NCBI RefSeq assembly: GCF_000716435.1
Contig: NZ_JNWO01000001.1
Coordinates: 62,001-126,000 of the forward strand
Source of the DNA: Streptomyces xylophagus
Lineage (GTDB): Bacteria > Actinomycetota > Actinomycetes > Streptomycetales > Streptomycetaceae
Direction of reading: 5' to 3'
DNA length: 64,000 bases
Of the stretch, positions 7,991-16,957 are shown piece by piece. A program made the position numbers and the translations under genes. The notes under the pieces were generated by a model. That model searched no databases. It worked only from the letters and a program-made list of their open reading frames with translations, and was not told where the DNA came from. Position 1 is the stretch's first letter; every line of letters begins with the position of its first letter.

Positions 7991-8887
7991 ATGACCATGC
8001 ACGACGACCAGGTGGACGTGACCATCGAAATCGTTGCGACCTTGATCCAGGAACAGTTCCCTCAGTGGAGCGGCAAGGCGATCCGACCCCTGTCGTCGAC
8101 CGGGACGGTTAACGCCATCTTCCGCATCGGGAACGACCTTTCGGCGCGTTTCCCCCTGCGTCCGGCCGATGCCGCCGAGGTGCTGGCGGTTCTGGAACAG
8201 GAAGCCCGGGCGAGCGCGGAGTTGGCGCAGGTGTCCCGGTTCCCCGTTCCGGAACCCGTCGCCTTGGGAGAGCCTGGCGCGGGTTACCCCATGCCGTGGT
8301 CGGTCCAGACGTGGCTGCCGGGAACGGTCGCCTCTGATGCCGACCCGAGTGGGTCGGACGTTTTTGCCGAGGACCTTGCGGCCTTCATCGCAGCCCTGCG
8401 GGGCGCCGAGACGTGGGGGCGGCTTTTCAGCGGCGAGGGTCGTGGCGGCGTTCTCGCTCACCACGACGATTGGATGGCGAAGTGCTTCGAGGAGAGTGAG
8501 GGGCTGCTCGATGTGCCCCGGCTGCGCCAGGTGTGGAGCCACTTTCGGGAGTTGCCACGCGTGGGTGCCGACGTGATGAGCCATGGTGACCTGATTCCCG
8601 GCAACGTACTGGTCGCGGGAGACCGGCTCGGCGGCGTACTCGACACCGGCGGCTTCGGCCCGGCCGATCCCGCGCTGGATCTGGTCAGTGCGTGGCACCT
8701 GTTGCAGCCGGGGCCGCGCGAAGTGCTCCGGCGTGCACTGGCCTGTGACGATCTGGAGTGGGAGCGCGGCAAGGCCTGGGCGTTCCAACAGGCGATGGGC
8801 GTTGTCTGGTACTACGTCGAGAGCAATCCGGCGATGAGCGGAATGGGGCGCCGGACACTCGACCGCATTCTGGAGTCGATGGAGTGA
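7991..8887 (+). CDS. Aminoglycoside phosphotransferase-family protein
   Basis: 298 residues of choline/aminoglycoside-kinase fold. The catalytic loop is SHGDLIPGNVLV with Asp200 as likely base and Asn for metal, followed by LDTGGFGPADPALDL, matching the metal-binding Asp of the family. The N-terminal lobe has STGTVNAIFRIGNDLSARFPLR, like APH nucleotide-binding regions. Whether it confers resistance or phosphorylates a cell metabolite cannot be told; many such genes have no resistance role. ATG 7991 is preceded by AGAG. The upstream open frame lacks coding character. A bidirectional terminator separates it from the convergent GH3 gene. Confidence 0.75.
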   Translation: MTMHDDQVDVTIEIVATLIQEQFPQWSGKAIRPLSSTGTVNAIFRIGNDLSARFPLRPADAAEVLAVLEQEARASAELAQVSRFPVPEPVALGEPGAGYPMPWSVQTWLPGTVASDADPSGSDVFAEDLAAFIAALRGAETWGRLFSGEGRGGVLAHHDDWMAKCFEESEGLLDVPRLRQVWSHFRELPRVGADVMSHGDLIPGNVLVAGDRLGGVLDTGGFGPADPALDLVSAWHLLQPGPREVLRRALACDDLEWERGKAWAFQQAMGVVWYYVESNPAMSGMGRRTLDRILESME

Positions 8888-8924
8888 TGCCGCCCCGCGA
8901 GCACGAGACCCGCTGGTGCGCTCA

Positions 8925-8951
8925 ACTCCAGCCCCGAGCAGGGACTGGAGT
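8925..8951. terminator. Bidirectional terminator between APH-like and GH3 genes
   Basis: Stem actccagcccc / gggactggagt (one mismatch) with a 5-nt loop, placed between two convergent genes ending at 8887 (+) and 8988 (-). Confidence 0.6.
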
Positions 8952-8987
8952 CAACGCATAGTCCGCCGCAAGAGTTGACCAGGGCGG

Positions 8988-11288
8988 TCAGTCGATCGTC
9001 AGCGTCGTCCTGCCCGTCGCGAGTGAGCTGTTGCCCACGTAGATGTCGATGTCACCCGCTTCGAGCTCGAACTGCCCGCCGGTGTCGTGTGTCCAGAAGC
9101 CGAGATCCTCGGCGGCGAGCCGGAAGCGGACGGTGGTGCTCCTGCCCGGAGCCAGACTCACCCGCCGGAAGCCGCGCAGCCTGCGCACCGGTTGGACGAT
9201 GCTCGCCACCGGATCGTGGAGGTAGAGCTGGACGACCTCGTCGCCCGCCCGCTCGCCGGTGTTGCCGACGGTGACCGTCACCTCGACGGTGTCGCCCTTG
9301 CGCAGGGCTCGGGACGAGATCCGTCGGGTGCTCAGGACGGGCTCGCTGATCGTGAACGTCGTGTAGCTCAGGCCGTGTCCGAAGGGGAACTGCGGTCCGT
9401 CGGGCAGGTCCAGGTACTTGGAGGTGTATTTGTTGTCGGCGTCGTAGGGGCGGCCGGTGTTCTCGTGGTTGTAGTAGATCGGGACCTGTCCGACGGTGCG
9501 GGGGAAGGACACCGGGAGCTTGCCGCCGGGGTTGACGGTGCCGAACAGCACGTCCGCGACGGCGTTGCCCGCTTCCATGCCGGGGTGCCACGCCTCCAGG
9601 ACGGCGGGGGCGGAGTCCAGCCATTCGCCGATGGTGAGGGGGCGCCCGTTGACCAGGACGACGACGAACGGCTTGCCCGTGGCGGCGATCGCGGTGATCA
9701 GGTCCTCCTGCGCCCCGGGCAGGGTGATGTCGCTGCGCGAACTGGCCTCGCCGCTCATGGCCGGGGGCTCGCCGACCACGACGACGGTGACGTCGGCTGC
9801 CCGGGCCGCCGCTGCCGCGTCCTTGATTCCCGAGGTGTCCGTACCGTCCGCGTTCACCCCCGTGACGGAGGTGACCTCGGCCTGGGGTGCTGCGGCCTTG
9901 ATGCCCGCCAGCACGGTGACCGCGGGGAAGTTCCCCGCCCCGGGTCCGGCCCAAGTCCCTTGCAGATCCGTGGAGTTCGCGAACGGGCCGACCACGGCGA
10001 CAGAACCGACGCCTGGCTGCAGGGGTAAGGCGCCCTCGTCGTTCTTCAGCAGCACCATGGAACGCGCGGCGGTCGCCCGCGCCGCGGCACGGGCCTGCTC
10101 CGTCGGCCTCGTGACCGCCGCGTCCTCGTCGACGTAGGGGTTGTCGAAGAGTCCGAGCCGGAACTTCAGGCGCAGGATGCGGGTAACCGCGTCGTCCAGT
10201 CGGCGGGTCGTGATCCGCCCGCTCTTGAGCAGCTGTCTGCCGTGGTCGGCGAGGTTGGTGCTGACCATCTCCATGTCCACCCCGGAGTTCAGGGCGAGTC
10301 GGCCGGCGTCGGCTCCGTCGGCGGCGAAGCCGTGGAGGATCAGTTCCTGGATGCCGGTGTAGTCGCTGACGACGAACCCGTCGAAGCCCCATTCGCCCTT
10401 GAGGATGTCGGTCAGCGTGTGCCGGTTGCCGTGGGCGGGGACGCCGCTGACGGTGTTGAAGGAGGCCATGACGGTGGCCACCCCGGCATCCACGGCCGCC
10501 TTGAAGGGCGGGAGGTAATGGTTGCGCAGGTGGGCCTCGGAGGTGTCCACGGTGTTGTAGTCGCGGCCGCCCTCCGCGCCTCCGTAGGCGACGAAGTGCT
10601 TGGCGCAGGCCGCGAGCCGGTCGTGGGCGTCCAGGTGGGTGCCGTCGCCCTGGTAGCCGCGGGTCTTGGCCGCGGCGAAGGTCGCCGCGAGGTAGGGGTC
10701 TTCGCCGTTGCCCTCCGCGATACGGCCCCATCGTGGCTCGTGGGTGACGTCCATCATCGGGGCGAATGTCCAGCGCACCCCGTTGGAGCGCGCCTCCGTG
10801 GCCGCGACCTCGGCGTCCGTGCGGGGCACCGCCGGGTCGAAGCTGGATGCCTGGGCGAGTGGGATGGGGAATGTGGTCCAGAAGCCGTGGATGACGTCCA
10901 GGCCGAACAGCAGCGGAATGCCCAACCGCGATTCCTCGACGGCGAGGCGCTGAAGGTCGTTGGTGTGCTTCGCCCCGTAGATGTTGAACACGGACCCGAG
11001 CCGGCCCGTGCGGGCGGCTTTCTCCGCCTCTTCTGTCTGCCCGCCACCGGGACCTGAGTCGCCCGTCCAGGACATTTGCTGCAACTGCCCCAGCTTCTCC
11101 TCGAGGGTCATCCGGCCCAACAGGGCCTTGATCCTTGTCTCGTACGGACCGGCTTCGTACGGACCGGCCTCGCGCTGTGCGTCCGCGACCGAACCGGGCT
11201 CCCCGGCCCGTGCGGTCCCCGTGGTGGCTGCTGCGGCGACCGTACCGCCGAGTGCCGTGATGACCGTGCGCCTGCGTACCACACCCAT
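8988..11288 (-). CDS. Secreted GH3 beta-glucosidase
   Basis: 766 residues, the usual length for BglX-type GH3 enzymes. The N-terminus MGVVRRRTVITALGGTVAAA looks like a twin-arginine signal. The TIM-barrel domain runs to about 370: LLFGLDVIHGFWTTFPIPLAQA, CAKHFVAYG and GFDGFVVSDYTG with nucleophile Asp309. The alpha/beta sandwich domain (about 390-620) carries the acid/base region, and a fibronectin III-like domain closes the protein. It should release terminal beta-glucosyl residues from oligosaccharides outside the cell. Residues 41-50 are a small tandem duplication (AGPYE twice), visible in DNA near 11145-11170. AAGGA lies 6 nt before ATG 11288. A good promoter lies at 11349-11377. Confidence 0.9.
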   Translation of the reverse strand: MGVVRRRTVITALGGTVAAAATTGTARAGEPGSVADAQREAGPYEAGPYETRIKALLGRMTLEEKLGQLQQMSWTGDSGPGGGQTEEAEKAARTGRLGSVFNIYGAKHTNDLQRLAVEESRLGIPLLFGLDVIHGFWTTFPIPLAQASSFDPAVPRTDAEVAATEARSNGVRWTFAPMMDVTHEPRWGRIAEGNGEDPYLAATFAAAKTRGYQGDGTHLDAHDRLAACAKHFVAYGGAEGGRDYNTVDTSEAHLRNHYLPPFKAAVDAGVATVMASFNTVSGVPAHGNRHTLTDILKGEWGFDGFVVSDYTGIQELILHGFAADGADAGRLALNSGVDMEMVSTNLADHGRQLLKSGRITTRRLDDAVTRILRLKFRLGLFDNPYVDEDAAVTRPTEQARAAARATAARSMVLLKNDEGALPLQPGVGSVAVVGPFANSTDLQGTWAGPGAGNFPAVTVLAGIKAAAPQAEVTSVTGVNADGTDTSGIKDAAAAARAADVTVVVVGEPPAMSGEASSRSDITLPGAQEDLITAIAATGKPFVVVLVNGRPLTIGEWLDSAPAVLEAWHPGMEAGNAVADVLFGTVNPGGKLPVSFPRTVGQVPIYYNHENTGRPYDADNKYTSKYLDLPDGPQFPFGHGLSYTTFTISEPVLSTRRISSRALRKGDTVEVTVTVGNTGERAGDEVVQLYLHDPVASIVQPVRRLRGFRRVSLAPGRSTTVRFRLAAEDLGFWTHDTGGQFELEAGDIDIYVGNSSLATGRTTLTID

Positions 11289-11348
11289 GCCTTCGTCCTT
11301 TGAATAGGAGGGGCGAATCCTGGGCCTGCCGCCGTCAACGGATGCAGC

Positions 11349-11377
11349 AGGTTACGAATTGGTTGCGTGCATGTCAA
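11349..11377 (-). promoter_or_regulatory. Predicted promoter of GH3 gene
   Basis: On the minus strand, TTGACA (-35, 11372-11377), a 17-bp spacer and TAACCT (-10, 11349-11354): a near-consensus vegetative promoter about 60 bp before ATG 11288. Inverted aattg/caatt arms (about 11357-11379) overlap the -35 and spacer and might be an operator. The -35 overlaps the stop codon of the GH3 pseudogene. Confidence 0.55.
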
Positions 11378-12170
11378 TTACCCAGAATCGTGCCCATCAG
11401 ATGCTGCTCGTGCCGTGAGCTGGTGCCGACGCGCAATCCGAACTCGCCCGGGGGGATCTCGGTCTGGACGAACGCCTTCAGTCCCTGCTCGGCCCAGGTG
11501 ACGCCGGTCGTCAGGTCGCTGATGTACGCCTGGACGGTCTCCAGGGCGGGGCGGTCACTGGTGTTGGTTGCCGCTCGACGTCGGGGGCACGGGGGTTCTC
11601 GAAGAGGCCGAGTTCAAACTTGAGGCGCAGGACCCGTCGTACGGCCTCGTCGATCTGCTTCTCGTCGGTCAGGCCGCGGGCGACCGCCGTCTGGGCCGCC
11701 TCGAAGAACTCCGGGGTGGTCATGACGAGGTCGTTGCCGGCGTCGATGGCGCGGGCGGCGGCCTCGACGTCGTCGGCGCAGACCTTCTGTTCCCAGACCA
11801 TCCGGCCGACGTTGTCCCAGTCGGTCACCAGGGTTCCGGTGAAGCCCCATTCGCCCTTGAGGACGTCGTTGAGCAACCGCTTGCTGGCCGTGATCGGCAC
11901 GCCGTCGATGGACCGGTAGCCGAGCAGCCGGCCCGGGCGGCCCGTTCGAAGTGCGGCAGGAACCAGGAGCGGAGCTTGCACGGGGTCAGGTCGGCCTCGC
12001 TCGCGTCCCGTCCGCCCTGGGTCTCGGAGTAACCGGCGAAGTGTTAGGCGCAGGCGGGGTCGGTCAGGCCGTCGCCCTGGTAGCCAGCCACTATCGGGGC
12101 GCCGTCGTTGCGGGGCGGTATGGGTCCGGCCTCCCGGACGACGCCGCCGCGAGCACATGAGCGACACGGT
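11374..12170 (-). pseudogene. Broken second GH3 beta-glucosidase
   Basis: Fragments of a GH3 enzyme unlike the intact neighbour lie in several frames. From upstream, one frame reads GYQGDGLTDPACA, then a TAA where Lys of the conserved KHFAGY is expected (near 12045), then HFAGYSETQGGRDASEADL. After a frameshift near 11930 comes YRSIDGVPITASKRLLNDVL and GTLVTDWDNVGRMVWEQKV (nucleophile region). The next part of the enzyme, several hundred residues, is missing. The remainder is a C-terminal fibronectin III-like tail (VTWAEQGLKAFVQTEIPPGE) ending at TGA 11374-11376. Nonsense, frameshift and internal deletion together make function impossible. Confidence 0.8.
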
Positions 12171-12241
12171 GCAGGCCATCGCCCTGATCCGGCGTACACC
12201 GACACCAGGTACTCCCGCACCCGAGCTCGCCCTCCGTGGCC

Positions 12242-13384
12242 TCAGGTTCGGCGCTGCTTTCGGTATCCGTCCAGGACGTCCTGGCGGAGCAGGAAGCCGA
12301 AACCGGCGGAGTCCAGCCGTAGCCCCAACTGATCGTCGCTGAGGCCGAGTTCGGCTGCGGTGTCCGCCAGGTGCCAGTCGTGGGCGGCGAGCCTGCTGAG
12401 GAGGTGGCCGCGGCGGACCTGGCTCTCCGACAGGCGAAACGTCTTGAGGTAGGCGATCCGGCCCAAGTCGTCGGTGATGGCCTCGCCGATGTGGTTGCCC
12501 TGCTTGGGGCGGAACCGCGGAAGGAAGCGGGAGAGGGTGAAACGCCCCATCCGGTGGACCGACTGCCAGGTGTGCTCCTGCTCCAGCAGTTCGGTCGCCA
12601 TGGTGGTGTCGTGGAACTGCGCCCAGGTGCGCTCCTGTTCGGTGACCGCCGTGCGCAGCTGGGCCAGGGAGCGGATCTCCGTGTCGGGGACGCGGGCTCG
12701 GAAATCCTGTACCGGTGGCATCAACAGGGCGTAGTGGTGGATGAGTTCGCCGTACAGGTCCTGAAGGAGCGACGCGTGCAGCGCCCGGTAGTCGTCGGGA
12801 TGCGGGACTATGAACGCGGCGGCCAACGCGTCCGAGACGTAGACCATCACGCCGCACTGACCGGGGTGGATCTCGAAGACGCGCAACGCGTCGGCGAGGC
12901 CGCGCACTTCGGCGCCCGCGTAGGCCTCCTCGACGCGCGGGGAGAGGCCTTGGCGGATCGCGCGCTGGGACCATTCCTCCCAGGCGATCGTGGGGCCGCC
13001 GAAGTGCAGTGCCAGGTAGCCCTCCAGCGCGAGGTGCATGGGGAGGAACCGCAAGCGGTGCTTGGCCTCGCGGCGGGCCATTCTGCGGTGGATGCGCAGG
13101 CCCATCGTGGCGGTCGGCAACGAGTCGACGTCGGCGGAGAGTTGGGTGCCGTACGCCGCTGCCGGTGTGCCGTCGCCGGTCCAGGTGGCGACGAAGCCGT
13201 GCGGGACGTAGGAGATGTAGGCGTGCCGCGGTGCGATCTCGACGAGGCCGAGCGTGTCCTCGTAGAGCCGTGCGTTCAGGCGGAGGTCGACTACGGGCTC
13301 GTCGCGTACGAGCGGTACGAGGCGGACGCCGCCCCAGATCTGGGAGGGGCGGGTGGTCAGGCCGGTGAGGTCGAGTGTGGTCAT
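12242..13384 (-). CDS. Protein of unknown function coupled to Ro60-like gene
   Basis: 380 residues, no signal peptide or membrane helix, so cytosolic. The N-terminal part begins GLTTRPSQIWGGVRLVPLVRDEP and is rich in beta strands (HAYISYVPHGFVATW). The middle is helical. The C-terminal 60 residues resemble a helix-turn-helix (LADTAAELGLSDDQLGLRLDSAGFGFLLRQDVLDGYRK). The N-terminal region may correspond to the ARPP-2 domain described in prokaryotic conflict-type operons, but I recall this only loosely and treat it as tentative. ATG 13384 overlaps the stop of the Ro60-like gene by 4 bp (ATGA), so the two are translationally coupled and probably act together. Confidence 0.6.
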   Translation of the reverse strand: MTTLDLTGLTTRPSQIWGGVRLVPLVRDEPVVDLRLNARLYEDTLGLVEIAPRHAYISYVPHGFVATWTGDGTPAAAYGTQLSADVDSLPTATMGLRIHRRMARREAKHRLRFLPMHLALEGYLALHFGGPTIAWEEWSQRAIRQGLSPRVEEAYAGAEVRGLADALRVFEIHPGQCGVMVYVSDALAAAFIVPHPDDYRALHASLLQDLYGELIHHYALLMPPVQDFRARVPDTEIRSLAQLRTAVTEQERTWAQFHDTTMATELLEQEHTWQSVHRMGRFTLSRFLPRFRPKQGNHIGEAITDDLGRIAYLKTFRLSESQVRRGHLLSRLAAHDWHLADTAAELGLSDDQLGLRLDSAGFGFLLRQDVLDGYRKQRRT

Positions 13385-14820
13385 CGCGACCGCTCCTGGT
13401 GGGTGGCGTCGAGCATGCGGGTCGCCCGGGTGTCCATGTAGGTGATGAGTTCGGCGAGCCCGGTCCGGCCTTCCGCGAACTGGGCGAGTTCCACCAGCGC
13501 GGGAAGGTCCTCGGCGTCGCGGACACCGGCGGTGGGCACCGTCGGGGACAGTCGGCGTACGTCGAAGTCGGCAGCGTCGTAGACCGGGTTGAGGTGCACG
13601 ATGCTGGTGCGGCGCTCGGGGTCGAGCCGGGTCCTGAAGACGCGCAGCACCTCACCGGCCAGGCCGGGAGGTGCGTTGTCCCAGCCGTCGGAGACGATCA
13701 CCAGTCGGGACGGCGCGGTGTCCAGCGCGTCAAGGATGCGGCGGCCCAACGGCGTCGGCCCGTACGGACGGGCCAGTAGCGCGTCGGTCCGCCCGGACGT
13801 CCACAGCCCGGTGTAGTCGTCGGCGAGGGCCGCGAGGAGATGGTGGCAGGCCAGGGCGACGGCCAGTGGCCGACGTCGCTTGTGCACCGAACCGAAGGTG
13901 GAGAAGCTGTCGTCCAGTACGGCGGTGACCTTGCCCCAGCTTCCCCGGTGCGGTCCGGCGACCCGGCCGGCGGCCGATTCCAGGGCGTGGGTCAACTCGG
14001 CGCGTCGGCGCACACGTTCCTCGACCGGCAGGGAGAGCACATAGGTCGCCAACCGGGTCAGCGGCATCCTGGTCAGGTCCGCCGGTGTCCCGGTGGCGCC
14101 GATCCGGTGCGCGGAGTCCCGCAGCCGCAGGGTCTCCAGGCGGGTCATCCGCGGGGCGATGCGCTCCAGGAACACCTTCCGGGAAATGCCGTGCTTGGCG
14201 GCGAAGCCCTCGGCGGCCGTGTACGGCAGCTCGTACAGTGCGGCCTGCTCGTAGTGCGCGCGCCGCCAGGTCTCCAGGAGGGGTGTCTCGTAGCGCTTGC
14301 GGGTCAGCGGCGCGAACACGAACGCCCCCAACTCCTTGGTGGCGGGAGCGAGATGGGCGTGGCGAAGGGCTCGCTTGAGGCCGCCGCGGTACTTCACGGC
14401 GTCGAACGCCGCATCCGGGCGGGCGGACAGCCAGTCGCGCATGATCGCGCGGGTGCGACGGTTGTTCACCCGGGCCCGGCGCAGGGCGTCGAACAGCCCG
14501 TACACACGCTGCGGCGGCAGTGTCGCCAGCCGGGCTGCGATCAACCGGCCCTCGCTGCGCCGCTGTTCGGCGGTGGCCTCACCGCTGGTCTCCAGCAGGT
14601 GCCGGATGACGAGGACCGCGTTGTGGTCGTTGATGTCGAGCGCGAGCACCCCGGCGTACAGGTCACGGTAGTTCCCCAGCATGTACGCGTGGAGGAAGTC
14701 CAACGACAGTCGCTGCTCGCCCGCGTCGCTGTGGAACTCGCGCTGGCCGGTGGAGGTGATCGCCGCGTTGACGAAGAGCAGGACGTCGTCGGCCGCGATG
14801 AGGTCCCCGTACGAATCCAT
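13381..14820 (-). CDS. Ro60-like TROVE and von Willebrand A domain protein
   Basis: 479 residues. The N-terminal two thirds are helical and contain a TROVE-like stretch (RTRAIMRDWLSARPDAAFDAVKYRGGLKRALRHAH, about 123-156). The C-terminal vWA domain (about 295-460) has a MIDAS motif, DDSFS at 303-307, and the later VSDGWDN. TROVE plus MIDAS-vWA is the architecture of Ro60/Rsr, a ring-shaped binder of misfolded and Y RNAs. Similarity in the TROVE part is weak, so this may be a distant member. GGAGGAG stands before ATG 14820; the open frame further upstream lacks support. It is coupled to the 12242-13384 gene and divergent from the propeller gene at 15057. Confidence 0.65.
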   Translation of the reverse strand: MDSYGDLIAADDVLLFVNAAITSTGQREFHSDAGEQRLSLDFLHAYMLGNYRDLYAGVLALDINDHNAVLVIRHLLETSGEATAEQRRSEGRLIAARLATLPPQRVYGLFDALRRARVNNRRTRAIMRDWLSARPDAAFDAVKYRGGLKRALRHAHLAPATKELGAFVFAPLTRKRYETPLLETWRRAHYEQAALYELPYTAAEGFAAKHGISRKVFLERIAPRMTRLETLRLRDSAHRIGATGTPADLTRMPLTRLATYVLSLPVEERVRRRAELTHALESAAGRVAGPHRGSWGKVTAVLDDSFSTFGSVHKRRRPLAVALACHHLLAALADDYTGLWTSGRTDALLARPYGPTPLGRRILDALDTAPSRLVIVSDGWDNAPPGLAGEVLRVFRTRLDPERRTSIVHLNPVYDAADFDVRRLSPTVPTAGVRDAEDLPALVELAQFAEGRTGLAELITYMDTRATRMLDATHQERSR

Positions 14821-15056
14821 CCGACTCCTCCCCCGTCGTCCCCCGTAGATGTGGACGCCGGCCGGGGAATGGGGGCACGAGCTGCGAATCATTGCTTCAT
14901 AGGCAGGTTCCGGAAGTCGCACCGGAGTCCCGCGGCCGGCCCCAGGACCGTAACAGAGCAGGCCACAAGCCCTCCACCGACTTTGCGCGCGCGTCGGCGC
15001 GTCCACATTGCCGGTCGGCAGCTCGCCGCACAAGCCGTCGAAACTAGGGTGTCCTG
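14821..15056. other. Divergent spacer between Ro60-like and propeller genes
   Basis: 236 bp with the promoters of both genes. I looked for a Y-RNA-like structure, as Ro60 genes often have one nearby, and found no convincing long stem or tRNA-like T-loop. Confidence 0.3.
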
Positions 15057-16334
15057 GTGACTGTTGTTGAAGCTGTGGCACATGTACGAGTCGGTGTCGG
15101 GCGGAGTGTCGGGCGGTTGGTCTGCCATCCGCGGCTTCCTCTCGTCGCCGGCCTGGAGTCGGAACGTCCGGTGGTCCACATCTGGGACTGCGGCGCGGGC
15201 GGGTTGCGCGAACTCGCCTCTGTCGCCGTCGAGTCGAGTGGATACGACGAAGCCGTCGGCCAGGACGGGTCGCCGGAGAGTCCGGCTGTGGCATGGCATC
15301 CGCACGAGCCGCAGCTCATGGTGGCGGGCGAGGGCAGGGTGGTGCAGTGGTCCCCGGCCGGGCCCGCCGAACTGAACGGGCCTCCCCCTACTGCCTGTTA
15401 CCGCAGTCTGGCGTTCAGTCCGGACGGTCGGACGTTGTGGGCGACGCCGTCGTCGGGCGACGAGGACAGCCCGTGGGACAGCTCCGACGTCCTCAATCTG
15501 CTTTCGGGGACGGTCAGTTCCGGCCCGCGCTGGGACACCGGGATCGTGGAGCATCCCGGCGGCGGACTGGTGGCCACGCTCCGCAGCGATCAGGGCGCGA
15601 CCTACGTACTCTTCGCACAGGTCGATCACGAAGCCGCGCCCGGCGCCGTGATGCGGGTACTGCGCCGGGCGTTGATCCTGGACGTCGACGGGTACGAGCC
15701 GCCGGTCTTCAGCGCGGACGGACGCCACTTCGCCGTTCGGGGCAACGCGTACGACAACTCGCTGGAGGTGTTCGCGTTTCCTTCGCTGCGCCGCGTGCTG
15801 GCGACGACTCTCGGCGAGCCCAGCCCGGGTTACCCCTACCCGCAGGAGTGGCTCGACCGGATGCGCGCCTGGTCACGACAGAACATCGCGTTCGGAGCCC
15901 AGCCCGGCGTGCTCTGGGTCGGAACGCCCACCGGGACGCTCATCGAGGTCGACCTCGAAACGGAGGCCGCGGCCGTGCACGACGTGCCGGCCGGCTCCCC
16001 GGTGTCCGGGCTGGGCACCACGGCGGCGGGCGAACTCGTCGTCGCCGGCGCGGGAGGCGACCTTGTCCTCCTGTCCGTGCGCGGCGACTCCCCGAAGACC
16101 CAGGGCCCGGACCCCGATACGGCGAAGGCTGCGGTCGCAGCGTTCCTGGACGCCACCTCCGAGGTTCCGGAGGTGCCTGATGGCGACGACCTGGAGAACC
16201 ACCTCGTCGTGACCGACGGGACCCGCACCTGGGACTCGGACGATCTGGCGACAGTGACCACCGCGACGGCAGCGGACCCGACCTGGCTGCGACTCCAAGC
16301 AGCGATCAACACTGCACGCGATCAGGGCAATTGA
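15057..16334 (+). CDS. Cytosolic WD40-like beta-propeller protein
   Basis: 425 residues without signal peptide. Repeated blade motifs are seen: VCHPRLPLVAGLESERPVVHIWD, VAWHPHEPQLMVAGEGRVVQWS, LAFSPDGRTLWATPSS, PVFSADGRHFAVRGN, and a late VLWVGTPTGTLIEVDLET. This indicates a propeller of probably seven blades, a likely protein-binding scaffold. The last 80 residues (after GDSPKTQGP) leave the propeller and are acidic. The start is GTG 15057 with AGGG upstream. The gene is divergent from the Ro60-like gene, suggesting one functional module. Confidence 0.65.
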   Translation: MTVVEAVAHVRVGVGRSVGRLVCHPRLPLVAGLESERPVVHIWDCGAGGLRELASVAVESSGYDEAVGQDGSPESPAVAWHPHEPQLMVAGEGRVVQWSPAGPAELNGPPPTACYRSLAFSPDGRTLWATPSSGDEDSPWDSSDVLNLLSGTVSSGPRWDTGIVEHPGGGLVATLRSDQGATYVLFAQVDHEAAPGAVMRVLRRALILDVDGYEPPVFSADGRHFAVRGNAYDNSLEVFAFPSLRRVLATTLGEPSPGYPYPQEWLDRMRAWSRQNIAFGAQPGVLWVGTPTGTLIEVDLETEAAAVHDVPAGSPVSGLGTTAAGELVVAGAGGDLVLLSVRGDSPKTQGPDPDTAKAAVAAFLDATSEVPEVPDGDDLENHLVVTDGTRTWDSDDLATVTTATAADPTWLRLQAAINTARDQGN

Positions 16335-16398
16335 CCGCCGCGTTCGCCCAACCCTGACGGTCGGCAAAGGCCGTTGCCCACTCCTCCAGGATGGGTTC

Positions 16399-16833
16399 AT
16401 GGATCAGATCCTCCAGCAACTACCGGCCACGTTCTGGACCGTCCCGTACGTCGGCGCCCGGTTTCCGGGGTCCCGCGCGGTGGCCGATCGTCCCGGCCTC
16501 GCGCTGGGCGCGAACTGCCAACTGTTCGCCTTCGAGGTGCTTCGGCACTTCGATCTGGCTCCGCCTGCTCTGCGTTCGAGTGAGCTGTGGACCGATACGC
16601 GGTCCACGGTCCGCGTATCGGTTGCCCAGCCGCTCGACCTGCTGCTGTTCAACGCGGCTGACGATGCCTACGGCGCCCACGTAGGGGTGTGGGTGGACGA
16701 GGGACGAGTGCTGCACCTGTGTGCGGAGGCAGGACGCCCGGCCGTCTGGGAGATGGCGGACTTCGCGACACGGGAGCGCTACCGGGTCTTGATCGGCATC
16801 AAGCGGGTGATCGCTCGTCAGCCGCCTGGCTGA
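16399..16833 (+). CDS. Small NlpC/P60-like cysteine hydrolase
   Basis: 144 residues, no signal peptide. LGANCQLFAFEVLRHF supplies the Cys and DDAYGAHVGVWVDEGRVLHLC supplies the His of a papain-like NlpC/P60 arrangement. A conserved-looking tail (RPAVWEMADFATRERYRVLIGIKRV) follows. Without an export signal it probably acts on a cytoplasmic substrate, or is a repurposed non-peptidoglycan member. ATG 16399 is preceded by AGGATGGG. It lies 64 bp after the propeller gene on the same strand, so it may belong to that unit. Confidence 0.6.
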   Translation: MDQILQQLPATFWTVPYVGARFPGSRAVADRPGLALGANCQLFAFEVLRHFDLAPPALRSSELWTDTRSTVRVSVAQPLDLLLFNAADDAYGAHVGVWVDEGRVLHLCAEAGRPAVWEMADFATRERYRVLIGIKRVIARQPPG

Positions 16834-16902
16834 ATCACAGTGCGCGGCCACGCCCGTCACGCGGTAATTTGTCCATGTTTTCGCCCGGCTCCCGCCTTCG
16901 GT

Positions 16903-16944
16903 CCTACAGGCTGTAGGGTTCCGGTAACCCTACAAACTGTAGGG
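16903..16944 (+). promoter_or_regulatory. Two palindromic operators before GT-C gene
   Basis: cctacag-g-ctgtagg (16903-16917, perfect) and ccctaca-aac-tgtaggg (16928-16944, perfect), centres 26 bp apart, with a third palindrome gggtt-ccggt-aaccc between them. They end 13 bp before ATG 16958, where bound protein would block transcription. TACA/TGTA half-sites are typical of BlaI/MecI/CopY repressors, but the 3-bp centre is not their usual spacing. Confidence 0.55.
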
Positions 16945-16957
16945 GGGAAGGTGGGAC

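Noticed and set aside
11357..11379. aattg/caatt palindrome as LacI-family operator
   Set aside because: Only 5-bp arms and no regulator gene nearby; kept only as a remark under the promoter.
11511..13655. Long 714-codon minus-strand frame covering the GH3 remnant and the 12242-13384 gene
   Set aside because: Its middle is the out-of-frame shadow of the coupled gene; only the part at 11580-11930 carries GH3 sequence.
14821..15056. Possible Y RNA near the Ro60-like gene
   Set aside because: No long stem or tRNA-like module could be seen; would need a covariance model search.
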